Origin: Microbacterium aurantiacum
GTDB lineage: Bacteria > Actinomycetota > Actinomycetes > Actinomycetales > Microbacteriaceae
Direction of reading: 5' to 3'
DNA length: 64,000 nt
Assembly: GCF_002872075.1 (NCBI RefSeq)
Contig: NZ_PGGU01000006.1
Location: forward strand, 266,322-330,321
Under the pieces are notes generated by a model. It was not told the DNA's origin and searched no databases. It saw only the letters and a program-made list of their open reading frames with translations. The translations under genes were made by a program, and so were the position numbers. Positions 37,253 through 46,092 of the stretch are shown one piece after another (position 1 is the first letter of the stretch; the number at the start of each line of letters is the position of its first letter).

Positions 37253-38215
37253 ATGTCACTCGCCACCCGCGGCGGCCGCACGAAGCTGCCACCCGAACAG
37301 CCGTCCATCCCGCAGCGCAGCGGCGGGACCGGGGCTTACTGGATGTACCTGCTTCCTGGCTTCGTGCTGCTGCTCGTCGTCGTCATCGTGCCGCTCATCT
37401 GGAACGTGTACCTCACCTTCACGAAGTGGAAGGGAGTGCGCGCGCCGGAGTTCATCGGACTCGAGAACTGGCAGAAGATCCTCACCGACAGCGACTTCTG
37501 GACGTCCTTCACCAACTCGGTGTGGATGATCCTGGCCATGGTCGTCGTGCCGACGATCGTCGGCCTCATCGTCGCCGCCCTCCTGTTCGACGTCGTCGGA
37601 CGCAAGTTCGGCGGCAAGGTCGGCAGCTTCCTGCGGGCCACGTACTACCTCCCGCAGATCCTCCCCATCGCCGTGGCCGGCATCGTGATCGGATGGATCG
37701 TGCGTCCGGGCGGAGACGGCGCCCTGAATCAGATCCTCGGCGCTTTCGGCCTCCCCGCATACGACTGGCTGGGGCAGATGCCCTCCGCCCTCATCGTGCT
37801 CATGCTGGTCATGGTCTGGGTGCAGCTCGGCTACCCGGTCGTCGTGTTCATGGCGGCCCTGCAGCGCGTCGATCCGGAGCTCTACGAGGCGGCAGAGCTC
37901 GACGGCGCGAACTGGCTGCAGCGGTTCTCCGCCATCACGATGAGCATCATCCGACCGGAGATCTTCGTCGTGACCCTCACCTGCACGATCGCGGCCCTCA
38001 AGCTGTTCGGTCCCGTCTACATCATCACGCGCGGAGGGCCTGCCGGCTCGACGCTGGTGCCGGCCTACTACGCATATCAGGAGTTCTTCACCAAGCGGAA
38101 CGTCGGCTACGGCGCGACGATCGCCACCGTGCTCACCATCGTCGTGGTCATCGTGTCGATCGTGTTCATCCGTGTGCAGAACTCCCTCGAACGGAAAGAG
38201 AGGGCGGGACTGTGA
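37253..38215 (+). CDS. ABC sugar transporter permease, MalF/UgpA type
   Basis: 320 residues with six membrane segments after a basic N-terminal tail. The segment YWMYLLPGFVLLLVVVIVPLIW opens the family pattern, and the EAA loop that contacts the ATPase is EAAELDGANWLQRFSAI near residue 212. It forms the channel with the next gene product. Its stop overlaps the start of the second permease (TGATG), so the two are made in equal amounts. Confidence 0.95.
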   Translation: MSLATRGGRTKLPPEQPSIPQRSGGTGAYWMYLLPGFVLLLVVVIVPLIWNVYLTFTKWKGVRAPEFIGLENWQKILTDSDFWTSFTNSVWMILAMVVVPTIVGLIVAALLFDVVGRKFGGKVGSFLRATYYLPQILPIAVAGIVIGWIVRPGGDGALNQILGAFGLPAYDWLGQMPSALIVLMLVMVWVQLGYPVVVFMAALQRVDPELYEAAELDGANWLQRFSAITMSIIRPEIFVVTLTCTIAALKLFGPVYIITRGGPAGSTLVPAYYAYQEFFTKRNVGYGATIATVLTIVVVIVSIVFIRVQNSLERKERAGL

Positions 38216-39102
38216 TGCACGCCACCACCGCCATCGTCACCGGGAAGCCGTCGAAGAGCCGGCCTCGGGGCGGCATGACGAAGAAGCGACCCGTCGACTG
38301 GCTGCTGCTCGCCCTGGTCGTCGTGGGTGCGCTGCTCGTCATCGCCCCCTTCTATCTCGTGCTGGTCAACTCGTTCAAGTCGCCGGTCGACTACGCGAAC
38401 TCCGGCCCCCTCGCCTTCCCGGAGATGCTCGACTTCGGCGGGATCATCAAGTTCTGGGAGCGCGTGAACTTCCCAGAGAAGGTCTGGAACTCGATCTTCA
38501 TCTCGGGCATCGTCGCCGTGCTGGCGGTGGTGATCTCGATGCTCAACGCCTTCGCGATCGGCATCGGCCGCATCCGCGGGCGCAGCTGGATCGTGCTTCT
38601 GTTCCTGATGGCCAACCTGCTGCCGCAGGAGGCCCTGCTCTACCCGCTGTACTACATGTTCAAGTCGGTCGGTCTCTACGACAACGTCTGGGCCGTGATC
38701 ATCGTCTTCACCGTGATCCAGGCCGCGTTCGGCACGTATCTGCTCTCCTCGGTGTACGGAACGTTCCCCAAGGAGATCCTGGAAGCAGCATCCCTGGACG
38801 GTGCCACCCGCTGGCAGATCCTGTGGCGCGTGATCTTCCCGATCAGCCGGCCGACGCTCTCCGTGCTGCTCATCTTCTTCTTCATCTGGACGTGGAACGA
38901 GTTCCTCATCCCGTTGACCTTCCTCGCGTCCAATGCGAATCAGACCGTCCCTGTCGCGATCAGCGTGCTGCAGGGCGACCGCCTGATGGACGTCACGACC
39001 ACGAGCGCCTCCGCGCTTCTCGGCATCATCCCGACGCTCATCTTCTTCCTCATCTTCCAGCGCACGCTGACCCGCGGCATCACAGCAGGAGCAGTCAAGT
39101 AA
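38215..39102 (+). CDS. ABC sugar transporter permease, MalG/UgpE type
   Basis: 295 residues from ATG 38215; GTG 38212 is in frame directly before. Six membrane segments; the EAA loop is LEAASLDGATRWQILWRVIFP near residue 190. The WTWNEFLIPLTFL segment is typical of CUT1 inner permeases. It pairs with the upstream permease for uptake of the xyloside. The stop overlaps the start of the alpha-xylosidase gene by one base (TAATG), indicating tight coupling of transport and hydrolysis. Confidence 0.95.
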   Translation: MHATTAIVTGKPSKSRPRGGMTKKRPVDWLLLALVVVGALLVIAPFYLVLVNSFKSPVDYANSGPLAFPEMLDFGGIIKFWERVNFPEKVWNSIFISGIVAVLAVVISMLNAFAIGIGRIRGRSWIVLLFLMANLLPQEALLYPLYYMFKSVGLYDNVWAVIIVFTVIQAAFGTYLLSSVYGTFPKEILEAASLDGATRWQILWRVIFPISRPTLSVLLIFFFIWTWNEFLIPLTFLASNANQTVPVAISVLQGDRLMDVTTTSASALLGIIPTLIFFLIFQRTLTRGITAGAVK

Positions 39103-41336
39103 TGAAGTTCACCGATGGTTTCTGGCAGCTCCGCCCCGGCGTCGCCGCCCTCTACGCCCAGGAGGCGTATGACATCGACGCGACCGACGACACCCCTGAC
39201 GGACCCGGCATCGTCGTCACGGCGCCCACGGCGGTCATCGCCAGACGCGGCGACGTCCTGAACCGGGCCACGCTGACGACCACGCTCTCCTCCCCCGCCG
39301 AGGGAGTCATCCGAGTGCGCATCGCGCACCATTCGGGCGGTCGCCGGCACGGCGGTTTCCCGCTTCCGGGCGCGGGGACAGGCACCCCATCCGTTTCCGT
39401 GTCCGATGCCGGCGGGGTTCTGGATGCCGGTTCGCTGGTGGCACGGATCGCACCAGGCGCGCCGTGGGACCTGTCCTTCGAGGTCGACGGGCGTCGCGTG
39501 ACGGGCAGCGGCCACAAGGCCCAGGGGTACATCCGCCTCTCCGCGGATGCGGCGGTCGACGCCGGCGTCGTGGGCAACACGCAGTACGACGCCGGGATAC
39601 CCGCGGCGTCCGCCTTCGTGCACGAGCAGCTCGATCTCGGGGTCGGCGAGCTCGTCTACGGCCTCGGCGAACGCTTCGGACCGCTGGTGAAGAACGGCCA
39701 GTCCGTGGACATCTGGAACGCCGACGGCGGCACGTCCAGCGAGCAGGCGTACAAGAACGTGCCGTTCCACCTCTCGAACCGCGGCTACGGCGTGCTCGTG
39801 AACGACGCGGGTCACGTGTCGTACGAGATCGGCTCCGAGGCGGTCGAGCGGGTGCAGTTCTCGGTCACCGGCGAGGTGCTCGAGTACTTCGTCTTCGCCG
39901 GCCCCACGCCGAAGGAAGTGCTCGGCCGCTACACCGCGCTGACCGGCCGCCCGCCCGTCGTTCCGGCCTGGTCCTACGGCCTCTGGTTGTCGACGAGTTT
40001 CACCACCGACTACGACGAGCAGACCGTGACGTCGTTCATCGACGAGATGGCGGCCAGAGAGCTGCCGGTCTCGGTGTTCCACTTCGACTGCTTCTGGATG
40101 CGCGAGTTCAACTGGTGCGACTTCGAGTGGGACGCCCGGGTCTTCCCGGATCCGGACGGGATGCTCGCCCGCCTCCACGACAAGGACCTCCGGGTCTGCG
40201 TCTGGATCAACCCGTACATCGGGCAGCGCTCTGCCCTCTTCCGCGAGGCGGCCGACCAGGGGTTCCTGGTCGCCCGACCGGACGGTTCGGTGTGGCAATG
40301 GGACCTGTGGCAGGCGGGGATGGGACTGGTCGACTTCACGAACCCGGATGCCACGGCCTGGTATCAGGCGAAGCTGCGCGCACTCGTCGATCAGGGCGTC
40401 GACTGCTTCAAGACCGATTTCGGCGAACGCATCCCCACCGATGTCGTGTGGGCCGACGGCAGCGACCCCGAGCGCATGCACAACCTCTACACCGATCTCT
40501 ACAATCGCGCCGTGCACGACGTGCTGGTCGACGCTCGCGGCGCAGGCGAGGCCGTGCTGTTCGCCCGCTCGGCGACCGCGGGAGGCCAGAGCATGCCGGT
40601 GCACTGGGGAGGCGACTCGACCTCCACCTTCTCCTCGATGGCGGAGACGCTCCGCGGCGGTCTCTCCCTCGCGCTCAGCGGCTTCGCGTTCTGGAGCCAC
40701 GACATCGGCGGCTTCGAGGGCACACCGGATGCCGGTGTGTTCAAGCGCTGGACCGCATTCGGCATGCTCGGGTCGCACTCCCGATTCCACGGCTCCAGCT
40801 CCTACCGGGTGCCGTGGGCCTTCGATGAGGAGGCCGTCGACGTCACCCGCCTGTTCACTCACCTGAAGATGCGCCTGATGCCCTACCTGTACCAGCAGGG
40901 TCTGGATGCCGCGCAGACCGGCGTGCCGCTGATGCGCCCGATGGCACTCGAGTTTCCGGACGATCCGGCGACCGGCCATCTGGACCGTCAATACATGCTC
41001 GGCTCCGAGCTGCTCGTCGCCCCTGTGTTCAGCGAGGACGGCACCGTCGACTTCTACCTTCCGGCCGGTGAATGGACCTCACTGCTCAGCGGCGAGACCG
41101 TCACCGGCGGCACCTGGCGCCGCGAGACGCACGGCTTCGATTCGCTGCCGCTGTACGCCCGTCCCGGTGCCGTGCTGCCGTGGGGCGCGCGCAGCGATCG
41201 GCCGGACTACGACTACCACGACGGACTGCGCCTGCGGGTGTTCCCCGGCGGTACCGGGGTCGCGACCGTGACGGTCACGGCTCCCGGCGGCGTTGCCACG
41301 ACCTACACGGTCGACCGCGCTGAGGTCACGGGATGA
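39102..41336 (+). CDS. GH31 alpha-xylosidase (YicI-like)
   Basis: 744 residues. The GH31 barrel begins around residue 285 (VPAWSYGLWLST), and the nucleophile is Asp439 in KTDFGERIPTD; the acid/base is Asp505 in GGDSTSTF, 66 residues later, exactly the spacing in E. coli YicI (416/482). VFHFDCFWMREFNWCDFEWD, reduced to its theme FHFDCFWM, is also characteristic of alpha-xylosidases rather than glucosidases. No signal peptide, so it cleaves imported xylosides such as isoprimeverose in the cytoplasm to xylose plus glucose. Xylose then feeds XylA/XylB encoded 2 kb downstream. Confidence 0.94.
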   Translation: MKFTDGFWQLRPGVAALYAQEAYDIDATDDTPDGPGIVVTAPTAVIARRGDVLNRATLTTTLSSPAEGVIRVRIAHHSGGRRHGGFPLPGAGTGTPSVSVSDAGGVLDAGSLVARIAPGAPWDLSFEVDGRRVTGSGHKAQGYIRLSADAAVDAGVVGNTQYDAGIPAASAFVHEQLDLGVGELVYGLGERFGPLVKNGQSVDIWNADGGTSSEQAYKNVPFHLSNRGYGVLVNDAGHVSYEIGSEAVERVQFSVTGEVLEYFVFAGPTPKEVLGRYTALTGRPPVVPAWSYGLWLSTSFTTDYDEQTVTSFIDEMAARELPVSVFHFDCFWMREFNWCDFEWDARVFPDPDGMLARLHDKDLRVCVWINPYIGQRSALFREAADQGFLVARPDGSVWQWDLWQAGMGLVDFTNPDATAWYQAKLRALVDQGVDCFKTDFGERIPTDVVWADGSDPERMHNLYTDLYNRAVHDVLVDARGAGEAVLFARSATAGGQSMPVHWGGDSTSTFSSMAETLRGGLSLALSGFAFWSHDIGGFEGTPDAGVFKRWTAFGMLGSHSRFHGSSSYRVPWAFDEEAVDVTRLFTHLKMRLMPYLYQQGLDAAQTGVPLMRPMALEFPDDPATGHLDRQYMLGSELLVAPVFSEDGTVDFYLPAGEWTSLLSGETVTGGTWRRETHGFDSLPLYARPGAVLPWGARSDRPDYDYHDGLRLRVFPGGTGVATVTVTAPGGVATTYTVDRAEVTG

Positions 41337-41362
41337 CGGTGGGCCGGCAGCGGTCCGGCTGA

Positions 41363-42166
41363 TCAGTCGTTCTTGCCGGGGCGGCTGCGGTTCGTCCACG
41401 CGGCGATGGCGGATGCGGCGGCGCCGGCTGCTCGATCGAGGGCCTCGGCCGAGCGGCTGAGAACGTCCTGCGCCGCGTCCTGCCAGGCGGGGGCGGGCGG
41501 CGCTTCGCCCGCCTGCACCTTCGCGGCGTGCTCAGCGACCTCGAAAGCGCGCTCGAGGTCGGCGACCGCGTCCCGATAGGCGGCGAACTCGGCAGGGGTG
41601 ACCTTCCCGGTGGCCGCGCGACGCAGCTCGACGGCATGCGCTGCCGCGCGGAGGTACGACGCCGTCGCCGGCCGCTTCACATCGGTCATCGCCGGGTACG
41701 CGATCTGTCGCGCGGCGTCGGTCTCGTACTGCATCCACCGGGCGGTCACCGCATCATGGGCGGCGTGCAGGCGCTCCAGCGGACGTGGACCGGATGCGGC
41801 GGGGATCTCGGCGCGGGCCGCGGTCAGCCGTGCCTGTCTCGCGCGCACTTCGGCCGCCGCGGTCTTCGCGTCGCGCTCGGCCTCCCGGAGCATCCGCTTC
41901 GCGCTCGCGACCTGCTCCGGCGTCGCCCGCTGCGCTGCCCGCTGGGCCGTGACGTGTACGAGATCGGCCCGTGCCACCTTGAGCGCCAGGCGGCGCTCCG
42001 TCGCGGTCTGCTTCGCCGCCTTCAGGTCCTGGCGCGCAGCGTCGAAGGCGAGACGCCGCCCGCTCGAACGCCCGCGTCCGCGAACACCCATCACGCCGAT
42101 CGCACCCGCGCCGGCCGCGGTCGGCGCGATCCACCACCACTCGGCCATCAGCAGCAACGGATCCAT
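41363..42166 (-). CDS. Membrane-anchored coiled-coil protein, function unknown
   Basis: 267 residues. A hydrophobic N-terminal segment (WWWIAPTAAGAGAIGVMGV) is followed by a long Ala/Arg/Glu-rich helix (about 35-125: RQDLKAAKQTATERRLALKV and similar), likely a coiled coil. The rest is helical and basic. No family is recognised. The start is supported by TAGCAT six bases before ATG. It is convergent with the alpha-xylosidase and divergent in function from its neighbours; a role in the xylose pathway is not implied. Confidence 0.72.
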   Translation of the reverse strand: MDPLLLMAEWWWIAPTAAGAGAIGVMGVRGRGRSSGRRLAFDAARQDLKAAKQTATERRLALKVARADLVHVTAQRAAQRATPEQVASAKRMLREAERDAKTAAAEVRARQARLTAARAEIPAASGPRPLERLHAAHDAVTARWMQYETDAARQIAYPAMTDVKRPATASYLRAAAHAVELRRAATGKVTPAEFAAYRDAVADLERAFEVAEHAAKVQAGEAPPAPAWQDAAQDVLSRSAEALDRAAGAAASAIAAWTNRSRPGKND

Positions 42167-42178
42167 GACTCGATGCTA
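42167..42178 (-). promoter_or_regulatory. -10 box TAGCAT, 6 nt before the coiled-coil gene start
   Basis: Minus strand TAGCAT (complement of 42173-42178), CGAGTC, ATG 42166. Predicts a leaderless transcript. Confidence 0.55.
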
Positions 42179-42195
42179 CCGACGACGACGCGACA

Positions 42196-42249
42196 GCGGT
42201 TCAGGCGTCAGGGTTCGCGGTTCAGGCGTCGGTGTTCGCGGTTCCGGCG
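42196..42249. repeat. 21-bp tandem repeat containing the ROK gene's stop codon
   Basis: Two full copies (42196-42216 and 42217-42237, three mismatches or fewer) and a partial third (42238-42249) of GCGGTTCAGGCGTC plus seven bases. Each full copy encodes, on the minus strand and in frame, Thr-Ala-Asn-X-Asp-Ala-stop. Confidence 0.85.
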
Positions 42250-43406
42250 AGCGGATCGGCGAGGAGCGACGCGAACGCGATCTCGGCCGCTCCGATGAGC
42301 AGGCGGTCATCGCCCAGAGCCGCCGGGAGGATCATCACGTCGGCGACGGGGTCGGACATCGCCTGCGCGCGCACCGCCGCGACGAGTGCATCGGCGTCGT
42401 GGGTGAGGATCATGCTGAGGAATCCGCCGAGCACCACCGCCGAGGGGTTGAGGACGTTGACCGCGCTCGCCAGGGTCGGGGAGAGGATGCGCCTCTGCCT
42501 CGACACCTCCTCGAACACGTCCGCGTCCGTCGCCGCGGCGAGGGCATCGGCGAGCGCCACGTCATCAGCGGCAGCGAGTCCCAGCACACCCAGCAGTCGA
42601 CTGCGGGACACTTCGTCCTCGAGCACCCCTTCGCCGGCACGCCGGTCGGCCGGAGCCAGGATCACGGGGCGGTTCTGCCCCCATTCGCCTGCATAGCCGC
42701 CGGAGCCGCCGACAAGCCTGCCGTCGACGATGAGACCGCCGCCGATGCCGCTCGCACCGCCGTTGAGGTAGACGACGTCGAGATGCCCGACAGCGGCGCC
42801 GAAGAGATGCTCGGCCATCGCGCCGAGGCTCGCGTCGTTTCCGACCGCCACCGGCAGACCCGTCGCCTCCTGCACCAGGGCGCCGACGGAGGCATCCCGC
42901 CAGCCGAGATGGGGGGCGTACCGCACCACCGCATCGGTGGCGCGGACGAGGCCCGGCACCGCGATGCCGACACCGACCACGCGGAGGCCGGCCAGCTCAC
43001 CGGCGCGCCACTCCCTGAGCGTCCGCGCCACCGATGCCGCAGCCTCCTCAGGGGTGATCAGCCGGTCCAGTTCCTCGCGCACGCGTGCGCGGACCTCTCC
43101 GTTCAGGCCGACCGCTGCCATCTCGATCGCGTCGACCTCGGGGTTGACTGCGAACGCGACGACGTCACCGCTCGCCGCGACGACAGGAGAGGGACGGCCG
43201 ACGCGGCGGGTCTGATCGGGCTCTCGTTCGACCACGAGGCCCGCATCGGCGAGGGTCGTGACGAGATCCGCCACCGTGGAGCGATTCAGGCCGGTGGCCG
43301 CCGTGAGCCGTGCGCGGGACTGCGGCCCGCCCTCGTGCACCAGCCGGAGCATCTCGCCGAGGTTGCGACGACGCACACCCTCCACGCTCCTCGCGCCGTC
43401 CGCCAC
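42222..43406 (-). CDS. xylR: ROK-family transcriptional repressor, XylR-like
   Basis: 394 residues from GTG 43406, which follows GGGGAG; a longer start at 43466 would overlap the promoter. Residues about 10-70 are the winged helix (RRRNLGEMLRLVHEGGPQSR, ATGLNRSTVADLVTTLADAG). The ROK domain has GVGIAVPGLV and GNDASLGAMAEHLFG; the cysteine zinc cluster of ROK kinases is absent, as in many regulators. It is divergent from xylA, and a palindrome close to the Bacillus XylR operator pattern lies before xylA. Expected to repress xylAB until xylose binds. A stop-containing tandem repeat marks its end. Confidence 0.9.
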   Translation of the reverse strand: MADGARSVEGVRRRNLGEMLRLVHEGGPQSRARLTAATGLNRSTVADLVTTLADAGLVVEREPDQTRRVGRPSPVVAASGDVVAFAVNPEVDAIEMAAVGLNGEVRARVREELDRLITPEEAAASVARTLREWRAGELAGLRVVGVGIAVPGLVRATDAVVRYAPHLGWRDASVGALVQEATGLPVAVGNDASLGAMAEHLFGAAVGHLDVVYLNGGASGIGGGLIVDGRLVGGSGGYAGEWGQNRPVILAPADRRAGEGVLEDEVSRSRLLGVLGLAAADDVALADALAAATDADVFEEVSRQRRILSPTLASAVNVLNPSAVVLGGFLSMILTHDADALVAAVRAQAMSDPVADVMILPAALGDDRLLIGAAEIAFASLLADPLAGTANTDA

Positions 43407-43449
43407 GGATGCTCCCCTCTCGCCGGGGGCACCCCCGGACCGCTCGTTC

Positions 43450-43485
43450 AGCCTAGCCAGTCCCATTCGACCCGAATGGGGCTGG
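43450..43485 (-). promoter_or_regulatory. Promoter and inverted repeat of the ROK repressor gene
   Basis: TAGGCT (complement of 43450-43455) is a -10 box giving a leader of about 37 bases. Directly upstream an inverted repeat, CCAGTCCCATTCG (43457-43469) with 43473-43485, one mismatch, spans the spacer region. Possible autoregulatory site. Confidence 0.5.
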
Positions 43486-43504
43486 ACAGGCCGACGATCA
43501 TGTC

Positions 43505-43527
43505 ATAAGTTGTTGTTGCCAACTTAT
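43505..43527. promoter_or_regulatory. XylR-type operator before xylA
   Basis: ATAAGTT (43505-43511), N9, AACTTAT (43521-43527) is a perfect 7-bp inverted repeat; the GTTGTTGCCAAC core resembles Bacillus XylR sites. It lies 25 bases before the xylA start. Confidence 0.75.
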
Positions 43528-43552
43528 CCGATCTTCCCCGCTGGAGCCTCCC

Positions 43553-44740
43553 ATGACAACCCCCACCCGCGACGACAAGTTCTCCTTCGGCCTGTGGACC
43601 GTCGGCTACAACGGAGCCGACCCCTTCGGCGGCCCCACCCGACCGGCGCTCGATGTCGTGCACGCCGTCGAGAAGCTCGCCGAGCTCGGCGCTTACGGCC
43701 TCACGTTCCACGATGACGACCTCTTCGCCTTCGGGTCGACCGACGCCGAGCGGCAGACGCAGATCGACCGCCTGAAGGGCGCTCTGGCCGACACCGGCCT
43801 GATCGTGCCGATGGTCACCACGAACCTCTTCAGCGCCCCGATCTTCAAGGACGGCGGATTCACCTCGAACGACCGCGACGTGCGCCGTTTCGCCCTGCGC
43901 AAGGTGTTCCGTCAGCTCGACCTCGGCGCCGAGCTCGGCGCGAAGACCTTCGTCATGTGGGGCGGCCGCGAAGGGGCGGAGTACGACTCCGCGAAGGACA
44001 TCCGCGCCGCACTCGAGCGCTATCGCGAAGCCGTGAACCTGCTCGGCGACTACGTCACCGACAAGGGATACGACATCCGCTTCGCCATCGAGCCGAAGCC
44101 GAACGAGCCGCGCGGCGACATCCTGCTGCCCACTCTCGGTCACGCGATCGCTTTCATCGACTCGCTCGAGCGCCCCGAACTGGTCGGCGTCAACCCCGAG
44201 GTCGGCCACGAGCAGATGGCCGGGCTCAACTTCGCCGCAGGCATCGCGCAGGCGCTGTTCCACGGCAAGCTCTTCCACATCGACCTCAATGGCCAGCGTG
44301 GCATCAAGTACGACCAGGATCTGGTGTTCGGACACGGCGACCTGCACAACGCGTTCGCGCTCGTCGACCTGCTCGAGAACGGCGGCCCCGGCGGCGTGCC
44401 CGCCTACGACGGCCCTCGACACTTCGACTACAAGCCCTCGCGCACCGAGGACGAGAAGGGCGTCTGGGACTCGGCCGCCGCGAACATGCGCACCTACCTG
44501 CTGCTCAAGGAGCGCGCGGCCGCGTTCCGCGCCGACCCCGAGGTGCAGGAGGCGCTTGCCGCCGCACGTGTCGACGAACTCTCCGTCCCCACGCTCGGAG
44601 ACGGCGAGTCGTACGAGGACTTCCTCGCCGACCGTTCGGCCTACGAGGACTTCGACGCGTCGACGTACTTCGGCGGCAAGGGCTTCGGGTTCGTCCGTCT
44701 GCAGCAGCTCGCGACCGAGCACCTTCTCGGCGCGCGCTGA
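43553..44740 (+). CDS. xylA: Xylose isomerase
   Basis: 395 residues, the short actinobacterial class. Active-site positions can be placed: His53 and Asp56 (TFHDDD), Glu180 and Lys182 ([12 protein letters not shown]), Glu216 and His219 ([11 protein letters not shown]), Asp244, Asp254, Asp256 and Asp292. It isomerises D-xylose to D-xylulose with two divalent metals. GGAG precedes the start. First gene of xylAB, controlled by the operator just upstream and the divergent ROK repressor. Confidence 0.98.
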   Translation: MTTPTRDDKFSFGLWTVGYNGADPFGGPTRPALDVVHAVEKLAELGAYGLTFHDDDLFAFGSTDAERQTQIDRLKGALADTGLIVPMVTTNLFSAPIFKDGGFTSNDRDVRRFALRKVFRQLDLGAELGAKTFVMWGGREGAEYDSAKDIRAALERYREAVNLLGDYVTDKGYDIRFAIEPKPNEPRGDILLPTLGHAIAFIDSLERPELVGVNPEVGHEQMAGLNFAAGIAQALFHGKLFHIDLNGQRGIKYDQDLVFGHGDLHNAFALVDLLENGGPGGVPAYDGPRHFDYKPSRTEDEKGVWDSAAANMRTYLLLKERAAAFRADPEVQEALAAARVDELSVPTLGDGESYEDFLADRSAYEDFDASTYFGGKGFGFVRLQQLATEHLLGAR

Positions 44741-44742
44741 TC

Positions 44743-46035
44743 ATGCCCCTCGTTCTCGGGGTCGACTCCTCGACCCAGTCCTGCAAGGCACTCGTCGTCG
44801 ATACCGCGACGGGAACCGTCGTGCGGTCGGGGCGCGCCGCGCACCCCGACGGGACGGCGGTCGACCCCGAGGAGTGGTGGCGAGCACTGAACACCTCCAT
44901 CGAGGAAGCCGGTGGCCTCGACGACATCGAGGCGTGGTCGATCGGCGGCCAGCAGCACGGCATGGTCGCGCTGGCCGCTGATGGCACGGTGATCCGGGAC
45001 GCGCTGCTGTGGAACGACACCCGTTCCGCCGGCGCCGCGGCGGATCTCATCGCCGAGTTCGGCGCGGAGACGCTGGCGGCGCGAACGGGTCTCGTCCCGG
45101 TGGCGTCGTTCACGATCACGAAGCTGCGGTGGCTGCGCGACAACGAACCGGAGAACGCGGCGCGTGTCGCCGCTGTCGCGCTGCCGCACGACTGGCTGAC
45201 GTGGCGTCTGCGCGGCTACGGCCCGGAGAATCCGGCGCTCACCGAACTCGTCAGCGACAGATCCGACGCCTCGGGCACGGGGTACTGGAACCCGGCGACG
45301 GGCGAGTACGACCGTGAGCTGCTGGCGGCTGCGCTCGGCCACGATGCGGTCCTCCCCCGCGTACTGGGTTCCGACGAGGCGGTCGCCGATGCGGACGGTC
45401 GTCACGTCGGCCCCGGCGCCGGCGACAACGCGGCCGCTGCACTCGGGCTGGACACCCGCCCCGGCGACGTCGTCGTCTCGATCGGCACGTCGGGCACCGT
45501 GTTCGCGATCAGCACGGAGCGCGTCGAGGACCCGACGGGCACCGTGGCGGGCTTCGCCGATGCCTCGGGCCGGTTCCTCCCCCTGGTGGCGACGTTGAAC
45601 GCGGCGAGAGTCCTGGACGTCACGGCGGCCCTCCTGGGCGTCTCGCTCGACGAGTTCAGCGATCTCGCCCTGCAGGCGTCTCCCGGGGCGGGCGGCATCA
45701 CGCTTCAGCCCTACTTCGAGGGCGAGCGCACCCCGAACCTTCCCGATGCGACGGCGACGCTGTCTGGTCTGACCCTAGCCTCGACGACCCGCGCGAATCT
45801 GGCTCGGGCGGCCGTAGAGGGGATGCTGCGCGGCCTCGGCGCCGGACTCGACGCGCTGCGCGATCTCGGCATCCCGCTCGAGCGCGCTCTGCTCATCGGC
45901 GGCGGAGCGCAGTCCGAGGCCGTAAGGCGGATCGCTCCCGAGGTGCTCGGCCTGCCGGTCGACGTGCCGGAGATCGCGGAATACGTCGCCCTCGGCGCTG
46001 CCCGCCAGGCTGCACGGCTGACCGTCGACGCCTAG
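44743..46035 (+). CDS. xylB: Xylulokinase
   Basis: 430 residues, somewhat shorter than the usual 480. FGGY kinase features are [17 protein letters not shown], the IGGQQHGMV motif, the catalytic Asp in [21 protein letters not shown] and [10 protein letters not shown]. It phosphorylates xylulose to xylulose-5-phosphate. It starts two bases after the xylA stop. The missing length appears to come from the C-terminal lobe loops rather than from a break; all motifs are present. The operon ends at a 22-bp hairpin. Confidence 0.96.
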   Translation: MPLVLGVDSSTQSCKALVVDTATGTVVRSGRAAHPDGTAVDPEEWWRALNTSIEEAGGLDDIEAWSIGGQQHGMVALAADGTVIRDALLWNDTRSAGAAADLIAEFGAETLAARTGLVPVASFTITKLRWLRDNEPENAARVAAVALPHDWLTWRLRGYGPENPALTELVSDRSDASGTGYWNPATGEYDRELLAAALGHDAVLPRVLGSDEAVADADGRHVGPGAGDNAAAALGLDTRPGDVVVSIGTSGTVFAISTERVEDPTGTVAGFADASGRFLPLVATLNAARVLDVTAALLGVSLDEFSDLALQASPGAGGITLQPYFEGERTPNLPDATATLSGLTLASTTRANLARAAVEGMLRGLGAGLDALRDLGIPLERALLIGGGAQSEAVRRIAPEVLGLPVDVPEIAEYVALGAARQAARLTVDA

Positions 46036-46040
46036 CCCGT

Positions 46041-46088
46041 CAGATGAGAAAGGCCCGCACGGCGAACCGTGCGGGCCTTTCTCATCTG
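46041..46088. terminator. 22-bp perfect hairpin between xylB and the ABC exporter
   Basis: CAGATGAGAAAGGCCCGCAC and two more bases (46041-46062) pair perfectly with 46067-46088 around a CGAA loop. It contains A-rich and T-rich arm sections, so it can terminate both convergent units. Confidence 0.88.
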
Positions 46089-46092
46089 CGGC

